In this document: positions 45,787 through 55,620 of the stretch, one piece after another
How the letters are laid out: the number at the start of each line of letters is the position of its first letter
How positions within the stretch are numbered: the stretch's first letter is position 1
Origin: JAWKUK01 sp041398605
GTDB taxonomy: Bacteria > Planctomycetota > UBA1135 > GCA-002686595
Direction of reading: 5' to 3'
DNA length: 56,516 bases
Assembly (NCBI GenBank): GCA_041398605.1
Contig: JAWKUK010000032.1
Coordinates: 1 to 56,516 of the forward strand
Notes under the pieces: model-generated
What the model saw: only the letters and a program-made list of their open reading frames with translations
What the model was told of the DNA's origin: nothing
The model's database searches: none
Position numbers and translations under genes: made by a program

Positions 45787-48700
45787 ATGTCCGATCTTCG
45801 CTCGAAGGCGCTCGCCGCCGTCTGCTTCGCCGCCACCTCGTTTGCCCTCGCGCCGACGGCCTCCGCTCAGGTCGACCTCCCCGCTGGGCCGCGCCACCGC
45901 CCCGCGCCGCAGGGGCAGGCGCCCGTCGCTGCCGGGCGTGAGCCTGCGACCGCGACGGGCAGGGCGGCCTCGTCGTCGAAGTCGACGACGTTGCTCGATG
46001 AGCACCTCCAGCCGCGCGGGACCGTGCGGACCGACGTCTACAACTCTGATACGCCGACCGTGCTCGGGTTCGATCCGACGACCCGCCGCAACTCGCTGCG
46101 GCAGGATCGCGGCGGCCTCGACCTGCCCTCACGGCCGCGGCGCTCGCCGCGCAATGCAGCGCCGGCGCCGCGCAGCGGGCCAGGCCCGGAGGCTGGTCCC
46201 GGCGAGCCGACTCCGTCCGAGAGCGGCGGGGCCGTCGCAGCGCCGGCGGACTCGGCGCCGGGCGCCGCGACACCCGACGCGCCGCGCGTCGGCGACGGGG
46301 CGCCGCGCAGCCTCGACGAGCTGCGGCCCGCGGTGCGGCTCGTCTACGAGACCGTGGCGAGCACAAACAAGGTGGAAGATCGCGTCGTCGATGACGGCGC
46401 GCGGACGTGGTCCGAGTCGGGCGCGGACGGCCTCGCTGCAGCGCACATCGCGCTCGATCAGGACCACGCGCCGCTCTTCTTGTGCGGCGTGCGCGCGCTC
46501 CTTCGCGGCGGCGCGCCCGAGGATCACGACGCTGTCGTCGAGGCCCTGCGCCAGCGCATGCCCGCGAAAGCGGCCAGCGCGGCGGTCACCTCCCTCGTCC
46601 AGCTCGACCCGGTGCGCTCCTCGCCCGAGCTCCTCGCGGAGCTCCTGCGTCACCCTCAATCGACGGCGCGGGACGCTGCCCAGCGCGCTTTGATGCCGCG
46701 CGCGAACGCGGCGCTGGTACCGTTGCTCGTGCCGGCCCTGACGGACCCAAGCTCGGACGTCCGCGGCCGCGGCGTGGAGCTCTTGACGCGCATCGATGAC
46801 CCCGCGGTGCTCGGCCTCTTGCTCGATCGAATCGACGACAAGACGCCATCGGTGGCCGGCAAGGCGGTCGACGCGCTCGCGCGCCTCGCCGACGATCGCA
46901 CCGATGCCGCGCTCCTCGCGCTGGGCTTCGACGACCCGTTGCCCGTGCGCCGTGAGGCTCACGCTTGGGTCGCGATCGCCAAGCGCGAAGACCTCGGCTT
47001 GCGGTCGATCGTCGGCCCGCGCCAGGTCCCGCAGCTCCTGCGCGCCCTGGAATCCTCGCAGCCCGTCGTCTCGGGCGCGGCGGCGATCGCTCTGGCAGGC
47101 ATCGGCTTCCGCTCGTCCGACCTCGGCGGGACCCGCTGGCTCGAGCGCGAGGTGCCGAGCCGCCTCGTGAAGCTCATCGCGGGCTTCGAGTTCTTCGACG
47201 ACTTCGAGAACCTGCGCGCGGCAGGCTTGACGCGCCTCCAGCAGATCAGCGGTGTCAACCACGCGAGCGATGGGCCGGCATGGACACGTTGGTGGCTGGA
47301 GAACGAGGCTTCGTTCCGGGCGACACGCGCCGTGCTCGTCATCGACGCGAGCTCGGAGGGGCGCCTGCTTGCCCGTGTGCGCCCCGGGGACGGCACCGGC
47401 GCCTTCACATTGCTCGGCCCTGACCTCGCGGCGACGCCCGTCGAGGCGCTCGGGATCGAGGGTGAAGAGGTCTGGCTCGACGCGACGCAAGCGCACCTCT
47501 TGGTCACGCTCGCGCGCGAAGAGGGGCTGTTCGGCTTCGAGCGTTTGCCTGGCACCCGTGGCACCTTCGGGCTCGGCGGACGCTCGCTGCAGTTCGCGCT
47601 CGACGACGCGCAGAAAGTCTTCCGCTTCGGCGTCGGCGTGGGGACCCCCTGGTTCGATCGGGTGATGGACCTCACCGCGACGCTGCGCCAGCGCAACCGC
47701 TGGCAGCGCTTCCCGAACCCGACGTCCCACGTCGACCGCCGCGGCCTCTACCTCGCCGAGCGGGATTGGTGGGAGGCCGAGCGCAGCGCCGATGAGCGCG
47801 CGGCGCGCCGCGAGGCGCTCTTGCTCGGGTTCCTGGCAGCGCAGCGCCCGGAGCTACGGGAAGAGGCGTTGATCGAGCTTGAACAGCTCGACAGAGAGGC
47901 TGGTACGGCGGACACGGCAGACGTGCCGGCGTTGTTGGCGCTGCTCGACGAAGAGCCGATCTACAGCTCGCGTGCCAAGCGCTTGGTCGCGCTCATTCGG
48001 GTCGCAGCGGGCATCGACACCCGCGTCGGCGCCGCCGCGGACGGCGGCGAGGCGGCGGACGGCGGAGAGGCCACGGCCCATGCGGCCCTTACGCCCTTTG
48101 CCGATGGGACCGCTGCGGAGCTCGAGCGCATCCTGCACGATCGATTCGGGCCGTACGCGGTCGAGGACATCGCGCAGCTCATGGTCGACCGCGGCCGCGA
48201 CGCCGTGCGCGCGGCGGCCCAAGGCGAGCGTGGGCTCCTGCGTGGCGTCGCTGCGGCGGTGCTCGGACGAGACGCCGACGCCGAGGCCATCACGCTCTTG
48301 CGGGGCCTGCTCGAGGACCCGGACCCCGACGTCAAGATCGCCGCCGTGCTCGCGCTCGGGCGCGCGAAGGCGAGCTCCGCGCGGGACGACATCACGCTCC
48401 TCGCGGGCTACGGCGAAGGCCCCGTGCGGCACGCGGCGTTGCGCGCGCTCGGAGAGCTCGGCGGCGAAGGCGCCTTGGACGTGCTCGTGCGCGCGCTGAC
48501 CGGGGCCGATACGCGCCTGCGCGTGCCTGCGGTCGAAGGGCTCGCGGCGTTGCGCTCCGTCGAGGCAGCGCCCTACTTGATGTCCCTCTTGCGCGCGGGC
48601 CGGCGCTCGGAGACGTTCGACGCAGCGCGCGTGGGCGTGCTCGCGCTCGGCTCGGCCATGTGGGACGACCTGTTCGTTGCGCTCCGCGCGCCCTCACAGG

Positions 48701-49206
48701 AGCTGCGCCGCGAGGCTGCGCTCCTCCTGTCCGAGCAGCTGGTCGCGGAGTCGGTGCCCGGGTTGATCCGCGCGCTGTCCGAGGACTTGGAAGACCAACG
48801 CGTCGCCACGGAGCTGACCGTGATCACGTGCGTCGATTTCCGTAAGGACGCCGACCCGGCGGAGGCGTGGTACCGGTGGTGGGACGACGTCGATCGTCGC
48901 TCGCCCCTGTCGTGGTTGCGCGGGGCGTGCGAGGCCAAGGGGCTCGTCCCGCCAGCGCCCGCGGCCTTTGCAGGCACCGGGACCCGCGAGGCGCGCGAGT
49001 TCTTGCTGGCGCTCATGGCTCAGACGGACTCGGACTTCCTCGCCGAGCGCGCGCGCCGCGAGGTCGGGCGGCTCGTCGGCGGTGACATCGGGTCGATCCC
49101 GATCGGCCGCGAGAATCGGGCGGCTTGGCTCGAGACCCTCAGCGAGCGCCTGCTCGCCCTGAGCCCGGGGCCCTCGAGCGAGGGCGCCGCGACCCCTGGG
49201 GGCTGA
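45787..49206 (+). CDS. exported HEAT-repeat protein
   Basis: 1139 residues with a Sec signal peptide (ALAAVCFAATSFALAPTASA). A Pro/Arg-rich segment follows, then long stretches of HEAT-like helical pairs (PLLVPALTDPSSDVRGRGVE, RGLLEDPDPDVKIAAVLAL, HAALRALGELGGEGALDVLV). Between two repeat blocks lies a beta-rich middle (about 510-640), including FALDDAQKVFRFGVGVGTPW, which resembles a retropepsin-like fold only loosely. HEAT arrays usually mediate protein binding. It would act in the periplasm or outside the cell. The function is unknown; it begins a run of envelope genes ending in the Bat cluster. Confidence 0.85.
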   Translation: MSDLRSKALAAVCFAATSFALAPTASAQVDLPAGPRHRPAPQGQAPVAAGREPATATGRAASSSKSTTLLDEHLQPRGTVRTDVYNSDTPTVLGFDPTTRRNSLRQDRGGLDLPSRPRRSPRNAAPAPRSGPGPEAGPGEPTPSESGGAVAAPADSAPGAATPDAPRVGDGAPRSLDELRPAVRLVYETVASTNKVEDRVVDDGARTWSESGADGLAAAHIALDQDHAPLFLCGVRALLRGGAPEDHDAVVEALRQRMPAKAASAAVTSLVQLDPVRSSPELLAELLRHPQSTARDAAQRALMPRANAALVPLLVPALTDPSSDVRGRGVELLTRIDDPAVLGLLLDRIDDKTPSVAGKAVDALARLADDRTDAALLALGFDDPLPVRREAHAWVAIAKREDLGLRSIVGPRQVPQLLRALESSQPVVSGAAAIALAGIGFRSSDLGGTRWLEREVPSRLVKLIAGFEFFDDFENLRAAGLTRLQQISGVNHASDGPAWTRWWLENEASFRATRAVLVIDASSEGRLLARVRPGDGTGAFTLLGPDLAATPVEALGIEGEEVWLDATQAHLLVTLAREEGLFGFERLPGTRGTFGLGGRSLQFALDDAQKVFRFGVGVGTPWFDRVMDLTATLRQRNRWQRFPNPTSHVDRRGLYLAERDWWEAERSADERAARREALLLGFLAAQRPELREEALIELEQLDREAGTADTADVPALLALLDEEPIYSSRAKRLVALIRVAAGIDTRVGAAADGGEAADGGEATAHAALTPFADGTAAELERILHDRFGPYAVEDIAQLMVDRGRDAVRAAAQGERGLLRGVAAAVLGRDADAEAITLLRGLLEDPDPDVKIAAVLALGRAKASSARDDITLLAGYGEGPVRHAALRALGELGGEGALDVLVRALTGADTRLRVPAVEGLAALRSVEAAPYLMSLLRAGRRSETFDAARVGVLALGSAMWDDLFVALRAPSQELRREAALLLSEQLVAESVPGLIRALSEDLEDQRVATELTVITCVDFRKDADPAEAWYRWWDDVDRRSPLSWLRGACEAKGLVPPAPAAFAGTGTREAREFLLALMAQTDSDFLAERARREVGRLVGGDIGSIPIGRENRAAWLETLSERLLALSPGPSSEGAATPGG

Positions 49207-49411
49207 GAGTGGCTCCCGATTGAATCGCTGCCGATTGAGTTGCCGCCGCCTGCGCGGAGGCCGGCTGTTGAGCGGCCCCAAAGCCAGTGACACCGTGGCG
49301 GTGGCCCCGTGGCGGTGGGGGCGTTCGCAGCCCTGTGGGCCAGCGGTCCAGGGCGTCGCGCCGTCGCGCGCCGCCCTTGATTTGCCGCGTGTCGCCCAGC
49401 ACGCTCTGCCC

Positions 49412-50227
49412 ATGGGCGATCGCCAAGGAACGCACCGGGGCTCGGCGCCGCTCGCGCCGGCAGGGCGCTTCACGCGCGCGGCCGCCTGGGCGGCCGCACG
49501 TGCGGAGCGCGCGCTGGCGCTCGTGCAGCGCTTCACAGAACGCCGGCCGGGTCGCGCCCTCGCTGTATCCCTCGCGCTCGTTGTGGTCGGGGCGGCCGGG
49601 CTCGGCGCGAGCCTGTCACGCGGCGGGCGGGGGGGCGCCCTCTTCAAGCCAGTCTTCGCCGGCTTTCAGTACGTCATCGACGAGGTCGGGCTGCGTCTGG
49701 TGGAAGGGCACGCGCCCGACTTGCATGCGGCCGCGGCGGAGTCCAAGGTCAGCCCGACGCTGCTCGCCGCCATCGTCTACGCCGAGAGCCGCGGCCGCGG
49801 CGGGCAGACCTCGTCCGCGGGCGCGCTCGGGCTCGGTCAGCTGACCGTGGCGTCGGCGGCGGACGCCGCACGGCGCCTTGGAATTCCGGCGCCGACCGCA
49901 GCCCAAGTGCGCGACGACGACCAGCTCAATCTGCGCCTCGCCGCGGCGCACCTCGCGTGGCTCTTAGAGAACAGCGTCGGCTGGCCCCTCGAGCAGGTGC
50001 TGGTGTCCTACAACGCGGGCCGGGCCCGCATGTTCCAGTGGCTCGAGCGCGCGGGTGGCTTCGGCGCGTGGGTCGCGGCCGAGGAGCGGCGCGCTGCGAG
50101 CGGGCAAGCGACGACGGGGTCGCTCCGTTATGCGCGGCAGATCGTCGCGATTCGAGCCGAGCTGCGCGCGCGCGGGAAGATCGTCGATCCGGTCGATTTC
50201 CTCGACGATCCAGGCCGCGCACGCTGA
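49412..50227 (+). CDS. membrane-anchored lytic transglycosylase (SLT domain)
   Basis: About 271 residues from ATG 49412. A membrane helix (ALAVSLALVVVGAAGLGASL, about 50-70) is followed by an SLT-type transglycosylase domain: AIVYAESRGRGGQTSSAGAL holds the catalytic Glu, and LGQLTVASAADAARRLGI, LAAAHLAWLL and VLVSYNAGRARM follow in order. It cuts the glycan strand of peptidoglycan to leave 1,6-anhydromuropeptides. Start chosen because the frame upstream is not protein-like. Follows the HEAT gene in the same direction. Confidence 0.9.
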   Translation: MGDRQGTHRGSAPLAPAGRFTRAAAWAAARAERALALVQRFTERRPGRALAVSLALVVVGAAGLGASLSRGGRGGALFKPVFAGFQYVIDEVGLRLVEGHAPDLHAAAAESKVSPTLLAAIVYAESRGRGGQTSSAGALGLGQLTVASAADAARRLGIPAPTAAQVRDDDQLNLRLAAAHLAWLLENSVGWPLEQVLVSYNAGRARMFQWLERAGGFGAWVAAEERRAASGQATTGSLRYARQIVAIRAELRARGKIVDPVDFLDDPGRAR

Positions 50228-50375
50228 CTCGCGGAGGCGCCAGCCGCCGATTGGCGGGCTTCGGGAGCTCCAGCCGTCCCGGACCTTGCTCAGTCCTGAC
50301 CGAAGGGAGCGCCAACCTTGGCGGCCGAGCGCCGTACCATGCCGGCCCCCTGCCTCCCTCGCACGACCGCCGCGT

Positions 50376-51377
50376 ATGACCACCGAAGCTCCCTCCGCCG
50401 CCACCGAAGCCGAGATCGAGCGCGCCAGCGCTTGGACCAAGGACCTCCGCAGCGCGCTGGGCGAGGTCCTCGTCGGACAGAAGGACCTCGTCGACAGCCT
50501 CGTCTTGGCCCTGCTCTCGGGCGGCCACGTGCTCCTCGAGGGCGTGCCGGGCCTCGCAAAGTCCCTCGCGGTGAGCTCCCTTGCCACTGCCGTCCAGGGG
50601 TCGTTCTCGCGCTTGCAGTTCACCCCCGATCTCTTGCCGTCGGACCTCGTCGGCACCGAGATCTACAACGCGCGCGAGGGCGCGTTCACGGTCCGCAAGG
50701 GCCCGATCTTCGCCAACTTTGTGCTCGCGGACGAGGTGAACCGCGCGCCGGCGAAGGTGCAGTCCGCGCTGCTGGAGGCCATGCAGGAGCGCCAAGTGTC
50801 GATCGGCGGCGAGACGTTCCCGCTCCCGAAGCCCTTCCTCGTGCTCGCGACGCAGAACCCGCTGGAGCAAGAGGGCACCTACCCGATGCCAGAGGCCCAG
50901 CTCGACCGCTTCGCGCTGAAGATCGTCATCGACTACCCGAGCGTCGACGAGGAGCTCGAGATCCTCGCGCGCATGGCGCGCACCGCGGCGATGCCCGAGG
51001 TGCGCGAGGTCGTTTCGCTCGCCGCGATCGAAGCGGCCCGCAAGCTCGTCGACCAGGTCCACATCGCCCCGGCGCTCGCGAAGTACGTGGTCGCGCTCGT
51101 CACGGCGACGCGCGACCCCCGCCGAGCGGGCGTCGAAGAGCTCGCGCGCCTGATCCAGGTCGGCGCGTCGCCGCGCGCGACGATCTGGTTGACGCTGATG
51201 GCGCGCGCGCGCGCGTTCACGCAAGGCCGCGCCTGGGCGCGCCCTGAGGACGTCAAGGCGGTCGCGCTGGAGGTGCTGCGCCACCGCATCATCGCGACGT
51301 ACGAGGCCGAGGCCGAAGGCATCGACACGGATCAGATCGTCGCGCGGCTCCTCGAGCGCGTGCCCCTGCCTCAGTGA
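50376..51377 (+). CDS. MoxR-family AAA ATPase
   Basis: 333 residues from ATG 50376. AAA+ features: GVPGLAKSLAVSSLA (Walker A), RLQFTPDLLPSDLVGTEIY, FVLADEVNRAPAKVQSALLE (Walker B) and QNPLEQEGTYPMPEAQLDRF (sensor 1 area). The C-terminal lid domain contains RDPRRAGVEELARLIQVGAS. MoxR ATPases act as chaperones for vWA proteins and here lead a cluster of DUF58 and Bat-type vWA genes, the standard arrangement. Confidence 0.95.
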   Translation: MTTEAPSAATEAEIERASAWTKDLRSALGEVLVGQKDLVDSLVLALLSGGHVLLEGVPGLAKSLAVSSLATAVQGSFSRLQFTPDLLPSDLVGTEIYNAREGAFTVRKGPIFANFVLADEVNRAPAKVQSALLEAMQERQVSIGGETFPLPKPFLVLATQNPLEQEGTYPMPEAQLDRFALKIVIDYPSVDEELEILARMARTAAMPEVREVVSLAAIEAARKLVDQVHIAPALAKYVVALVTATRDPRRAGVEELARLIQVGASPRATIWLTLMARARAFTQGRAWARPEDVKAVALEVLRHRIIATYEAEAEGIDTDQIVARLLERVPLPQ

Positions 51378-51414
51378 CGCGCGCGCGCGGCACAGGCTGA
51401 CACCGGGAGGCGAT

Positions 51415-52398
51415 TTGGGCTGGTTCACTCGAGGCACGGCGCGCGGCGGCGCGGACGAGCGCGAAGGCGCGCGCGGGGTCCCGCGCGAGGTCTTGGCGCG
51501 CGTCCAGCAGCTGCGTATTCGCACGCACCGGCTCGTAGACGCCGGGCTCGCGGGCGGCTATCGCAGCACGTTCCGCGGCCAGGGGATCGAGTTCGAAGAG
51601 GTGCGGCCCTACGAGCCCGGCGACGACGTCCGCTCGATCGATTGGCGCGTCACGGCGCGCACGGGCGAGCCCTATGTCAAGCGCTTCCGCGAAGAGCGCC
51701 AGCTCACGATCCACCTCCTCGTGGACACCGCGTTGGAGCTCGACTTCGCCTCGCGCGGCCGGACGAAGCGCGAGGCTGCTGCGGCCCTGGCCGCGTTGAT
51801 CGGCTTCGTCGGTGCGCGCCACCAGGACCGCGTCGGGCTCACGCTCTTTGGTCCCGAGCCAGGTGAGCACCTGCGGCCGAAGTCCGATCCGCGCCACGTC
51901 ATGCGCCTCGTGCGTGAGCTCTATTCAGCGCCGGTCACGCGGGGCGGCTCTTCGCTGACAAAGGCGCTGCGAGGCACGGAGCAAGCGCTGCGGCGCCGGC
52001 GCGCGGTCGTGTTTGTCATCTCCGACTTTGCCTCGATCGCCGACGATGGCACCGAAGGCGGGACGATGGAGTGGAGCGACACGCTCGGCCGCCTCGCCAA
52101 TCGACACGACGTCATCGCCGTGCGGGTCATCGACCCGTTGGAGGAGGCGCTGCCGAGCGCCGGGCTCGTGCGCATCGAACGGCTCAGCGGCGGCGGCGCG
52201 CCCGTCGCGCTCGATACGCGCAGCGCGGCCGCGCGGGCGGCGTGGAGCGCGTGGGCCAAGGCGCGCCGTGAAGCGCTCGCGCGCGCGTTCCGCGCCGCGC
52301 GCACCGAGTGGGTCGACGTCCGCACGGACGCGGACCCGACGGCGCCGCTTATGGCGTTCTTCAAGCGCCGCGCTTCGCGGGCGGGGAGGGCGCTGTGA
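51415..52398 (+). CDS. DUF58 domain protein
   Basis: 327 residues from TTG 51415, preceded by an excellent GGGAGGCGAT ribosome-binding site that decides the start. The DUF58 signature is clear: RSTFRGQGIEFEEVRPYEPG, DDVRSIDWRVTARTG, PYVKRFREERQLTIHLLVD. The vWA-like metal site is degenerate: where family members usually have DTSxSM, this reads DTALELDF. Cytoplasmic, expected to interact with MoxR. The stop and the next gene's start overlap by one base (TGATG). Confidence 0.92.
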   Translation: MGWFTRGTARGGADEREGARGVPREVLARVQQLRIRTHRLVDAGLAGGYRSTFRGQGIEFEEVRPYEPGDDVRSIDWRVTARTGEPYVKRFREERQLTIHLLVDTALELDFASRGRTKREAAAALAALIGFVGARHQDRVGLTLFGPEPGEHLRPKSDPRHVMRLVRELYSAPVTRGGSSLTKALRGTEQALRRRRAVVFVISDFASIADDGTEGGTMEWSDTLGRLANRHDVIAVRVIDPLEEALPSAGLVRIERLSGGGAPVALDTRSAAARAAWSAWAKARREALARAFRAARTEWVDVRTDADPTAPLMAFFKRRASRAGRAL

Positions 52399-53510
52399 TG
52401 CTGCGCCCGTCTCGTCGCGTGCGGGTCCTCGCGTCGCTCGTCATGGCGCTGGTCATGGCTCCCGTGCAGGCCTCTGGGCAGGCATCTGGTCAGGCATCTG
52501 GGCAGGCGCCTGGGCTCGGCGCAACCGCCCAGCAGGGCGCCCAGCCAAGCGACGCGGCCGAGGCGCGAGCTGCAACGAGCGCCCCGGGACCGACCGCGAG
52601 CGAACGGGCGACACAGACGCTGACGCCCTTGGAGGGGGCCGAGGGCGCACAGGGCCTCTGTATCGGCCAACCCGTCGAATGGCGGGTCACCGTCGACAGG
52701 GCGGCGCTCGCGCGCGACCGCGGCGTCGTCGTCGATCCTGCGGCGCTGGCGGCGCTCGGGTGGACGCTCGTGGACGGGCCGCGTTCGATCGACCCGCGCA
52801 CGCGCGCTTGGACGTTGATGGCGCTCGACCCGGGCGAGCGGCCGACGCCCGAGCTCGAGCTGGTCCTCGCCGACGGCAGCCTCGTGACCGCGCCGGCGGC
52901 GACCATCGAAGTGCTCGGTGAGCTCGCCGAGGGCGAGGACGCCCCGCGCCCGCCGCGCGGCTTCCGCGACGTGCCCGACACTGAGGTCATGTCACCGGGC
53001 GCGTTCCTTGCGCTCGTGGCGGGGACCCTGGTGCTCGGGGTCTTCGCGCTCGTGCTGCTGCGTCGCCGTCCAAAAACTCCGGCCGCGCCGCCGCCGCCGA
53101 CCGTTCGCGAGCGACTCGCGCAGCTCGAAGCCCAGCCCGATCCTGCGTCCGTCGTCGGCGCCCTCGGCCCGCTCGTGCGCGAAGCGCTCGAAGCGCCGCT
53201 GCGCGCTGCGTCGCTTCCGCTCGGCGCGGGGCTCACGGACGACGAGTGGTGCGCGGCGTTTGCGCGCGCTGCTGTCCTGCCGGGCGACTTCACACCACGC
53301 GCGATCGCGCTCGTGTCGCGCTCGGCCGAGGTGCGCTTCTCGGGCCAACGTCCGAGCACCCTCGGCGCGCGCGAGCTCGTCGCGGAGGCCCGCGCGCTCA
53401 TCGACGCCGGCGAGCGCGCGCGCGTCGCGCCGAACGCAAGCTCGAGCGCCGCGGCGCACACCAGCGCAGGTGCCGCCACCGCGCAGGACACAGCGGAGGT
53501 GCGGCCGTGA
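52398..53510 (+). CDS. BatD-like membrane protein of the Bat cluster
   Basis: 370 residues. A signal-like N-terminus (VLASLVMALVMAPVQA) carries a short 12-bp tandem repeat encoding QASG units. The first half is extracytoplasmic and beta-rich (GQPVEWRVTVDRAALARD). One membrane helix (FLALVAGTLVLGVFALVLL, about 205) is followed by an Ala-rich cytoplasmic domain (RERLAQLEAQPDPASVVGAL to GQRPSTLGARELVAEARALI). It sits at the BatD/DUF4381 position between DUF58 and BatA. Its sequence is not clearly BatD, so the call leans on context and topology. The stop overlaps the BatA GTG start. Confidence 0.75.
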   Translation: MLRPSRRVRVLASLVMALVMAPVQASGQASGQASGQAPGLGATAQQGAQPSDAAEARAATSAPGPTASERATQTLTPLEGAEGAQGLCIGQPVEWRVTVDRAALARDRGVVVDPAALAALGWTLVDGPRSIDPRTRAWTLMALDPGERPTPELELVLADGSLVTAPAATIEVLGELAEGEDAPRPPRGFRDVPDTEVMSPGAFLALVAGTLVLGVFALVLLRRRPKTPAAPPPPTVRERLAQLEAQPDPASVVGALGPLVREALEAPLRAASLPLGAGLTDDEWCAAFARAAVLPGDFTPRAIALVSRSAEVRFSGQRPSTLGARELVAEARALIDAGERARVAPNASSSAAAHTSAGAATAQDTAEVRP

Positions 53511-54565
53511 TCGCCTTCGCCCTCGCCTTGCAGACCGTCGCACGCAGCGCCGCGGAGTCGCGCCTCGAGCTCTTCGGCGACATCTCGCTGTCGGACCCGC
53601 TGTTCCTCGCCGCGGCGCCGATCGCGCTCTTCGCGGCCTGGTGGGGGCGCGCGTCGCGCCGCGTCGCCGCGCTCGCCGTGCCCGTGGTCCCGCCGTCCGT
53701 CGTCTCGCTCGCGCCGTCGCTGGCGCAGCGCCTGGCGTGGACCCCGATGTGCTTGCGCATCGTCGCCGTGCTCCTCGTCGCCGTCGCGCTCGCGCGCCCG
53801 CTGCAAGGGCGCGTCCAGGTGTCGAGCAGCACGGAGGGCATCGATATCGCGCTCGTCGTCGACCGCTCGACGTCGATGGAGCAGCGCGACGTCCCCGGCG
53901 GCCAGCGCCGGATCGACCTCGTGCGAGACGTCGTCGGTGACTACGCGCGGCGCCGCACGACGGACCGCGAGGGCGCCGCGGACGAGCTGGCGCTGTTTGC
54001 GTTCGCGCGCTTCGCGGACCTGCTCGTCCCGTTCACCCGCGACGCGGACGCCCTCGGGCAAGTGATCGATACGCTCGACGTCGTGCCCCGGCAAGAGCTC
54101 GACGGCACGGGCATCGGCCTCGCCGTGGCGACCGCGGCCTCGGTGCTGCGCGACAGCGAGGCGAAGTCCAAGGTCGTGGTGCTCTTGACCGACGGCGAGG
54201 AGACGACCAACGACGTGCCGCCTGCGAAGGCGACCGAGCTCGCGATCGAGTGTGGCGTGCGCGTGCACGTCGTCTACGCAGGCCCACGGGTCGTGTCCTC
54301 GCGCTTCGGTGGCATGCAGCGCGTCATCGATCTCACCGACGTGAAAGAGATGGCCGAGAAGACCGGCGGGCGCTTCTTCCACGCGCAGGATCGTTCCGGG
54401 CTCGAGGCCGCGTACGCGGCGATCGAAGAGCTCGAGCGCACGCCGCGCGAGGAGTCGCGTTTCGCGGAGCGCTTCGACCTCTATCCGCGCGTGCTGCTCA
54501 TCGCGCTCGGCGCGTATGTGCTGGCGTGGCTCCTTGGGGCGACCTGGCTACGGAGGGTCGCGTGA
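53507..54565 (+). CDS. batA: BatA-like membrane vWA protein
   Basis: 352 residues from GTG 53507. Two N-terminal membrane segments (LFLAAAPIALFAAWWG, CLRIVAVLLVAVALARPL) precede a periplasmic or cytoplasm-facing vWA domain with an intact metal site: IALVVDRSTSMEQRD, the Thr of LDGTGIGLA and VVLLTDGEET. It ends with a third membrane helix (VLLIALGAYVLAWLLGATWL). This is the BatA/BatB architecture. The start overlaps the BatD-like stop, and the stop overlaps BatB. Confidence 0.9.
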   Translation: MIAFALALQTVARSAAESRLELFGDISLSDPLFLAAAPIALFAAWWGRASRRVAALAVPVVPPSVVSLAPSLAQRLAWTPMCLRIVAVLLVAVALARPLQGRVQVSSSTEGIDIALVVDRSTSMEQRDVPGGQRRIDLVRDVVGDYARRRTTDREGAADELALFAFARFADLLVPFTRDADALGQVIDTLDVVPRQELDGTGIGLAVATAASVLRDSEAKSKVVVLLTDGEETTNDVPPAKATELAIECGVRVHVVYAGPRVVSSRFGGMQRVIDLTDVKEMAEKTGGRFFHAQDRSGLEAAYAAIEELERTPREESRFAERFDLYPRVLLIALGAYVLAWLLGATWLRRVA

Positions 54566-55620
54566 CCGCAGCTCTGTGTGCCAGCGTCCCGGGCAGCCCG
54601 GCGACCCTCGCGCTCCTCGGGTTCGAGGTCCTGCGCCCGGGCCTCGCGCTCGTCGCGCTCGGCGCCGGCGTCATCGTGCTCGCAGCGGGCCTCATGCAGC
54701 GCGCGCTGCGCCGCCGCGACTTGGCGCGGCTCGCGGACGCCCACCTCCTGGTGCGGCTCTTCCCGGGGCGGCTGCCGGGTCGGCTCGCGGTGCGGATCGT
54801 CTTGGGCCTTGTCGCGACGCTTTTGCTCGCGCTGGCGCTCCTGGGGCCGGTGCGCGGCTTCACGCTCGTGCCGCTGCAGCGGCGCGGGGTCGACCTGGTG
54901 ATCGCGCTGGACACGTCGCGCTCGATGCTCGCCGAGGACAACGAGCCGAATCGCCTCGCGCGCGCCAAGAAGGAGCTCGACGCGCTCCTGACGAAGCTCG
55001 AGGGCGAGCGCGTCGGCCTCGTCGCGTTTGCGGGCACGGCGTGGGACGTCGCGCCGCTCACACGTGACCTCGACACCGTGCGCTACTTCATGAAGCGGCT
55101 CTCGCCCGATGACAACCGGGCCGGCGGCACGGACCTCGGCAAGGCGCTCGAGTTCGCCACGCGGCGCCTCGGCGAAGCGGGGGACGCGACCGAAGTGATC
55201 TTGCTCGTCACGGACGGCGAGGACCTCGGCGGCGCCGGGTTGACGGTCGCCCGCGAAGCGGCGGCGCGCGGCGCAAAGGTGCACGTGCTCGGCATGGGCA
55301 CCGACGGCGGCGCCAAGATCCCCGATGGGCGCGGGCGGTTCATCCGCGACGAGAATGGCGCCGACGTCGTCACGAAGCTCGAAGACGCCACCCTCCGCCA
55401 GATCGCGGATGCGACGGGCGGCGTGTACATGCGGGCGCACGGGAGCGTGCTGCCGCTGGAGCGGCTCTACGACCTCGTGATCTCGAAGGAGCAAGGGCGC
55501 GACGTCGTCGATGGCAAAGAGCGCATCCCGCAGGATCGATACCAATGGCCGCTCGCGCTGGCGCTTGCGTTGATGTTGGCGGAGCTCGCTTTGCGCGAGC
55601 GGAGAGGAATCGAAGCATGA
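54562..55620 (+). CDS. batB: BatB-like membrane vWA protein
   Basis: 352 residues from GTG 54562, overlapping batA by four bases. Membrane segments at the N-terminus (LALVALGAGVIVLAAGLM, IVLGLVATLLLALALLGPV), a vWA domain with DLVIALDTSRSMLAEDNEPN (intact metal site), GGTDLGKALEF and ILLVTDGEDLGG, and a C-terminal helix. BatA and BatB form a complex in Bacteroides, where the operon supports aerotolerance. The stop overlaps the next ATG. Confidence 0.92.
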   Translation: MTAALCASVPGSPATLALLGFEVLRPGLALVALGAGVIVLAAGLMQRALRRRDLARLADAHLLVRLFPGRLPGRLAVRIVLGLVATLLLALALLGPVRGFTLVPLQRRGVDLVIALDTSRSMLAEDNEPNRLARAKKELDALLTKLEGERVGLVAFAGTAWDVAPLTRDLDTVRYFMKRLSPDDNRAGGTDLGKALEFATRRLGEAGDATEVILLVTDGEDLGGAGLTVAREAAARGAKVHVLGMGTDGGAKIPDGRGRFIRDENGADVVTKLEDATLRQIADATGGVYMRAHGSVLPLERLYDLVISKEQGRDVVDGKERIPQDRYQWPLALALALMLAELALRERRGIEA

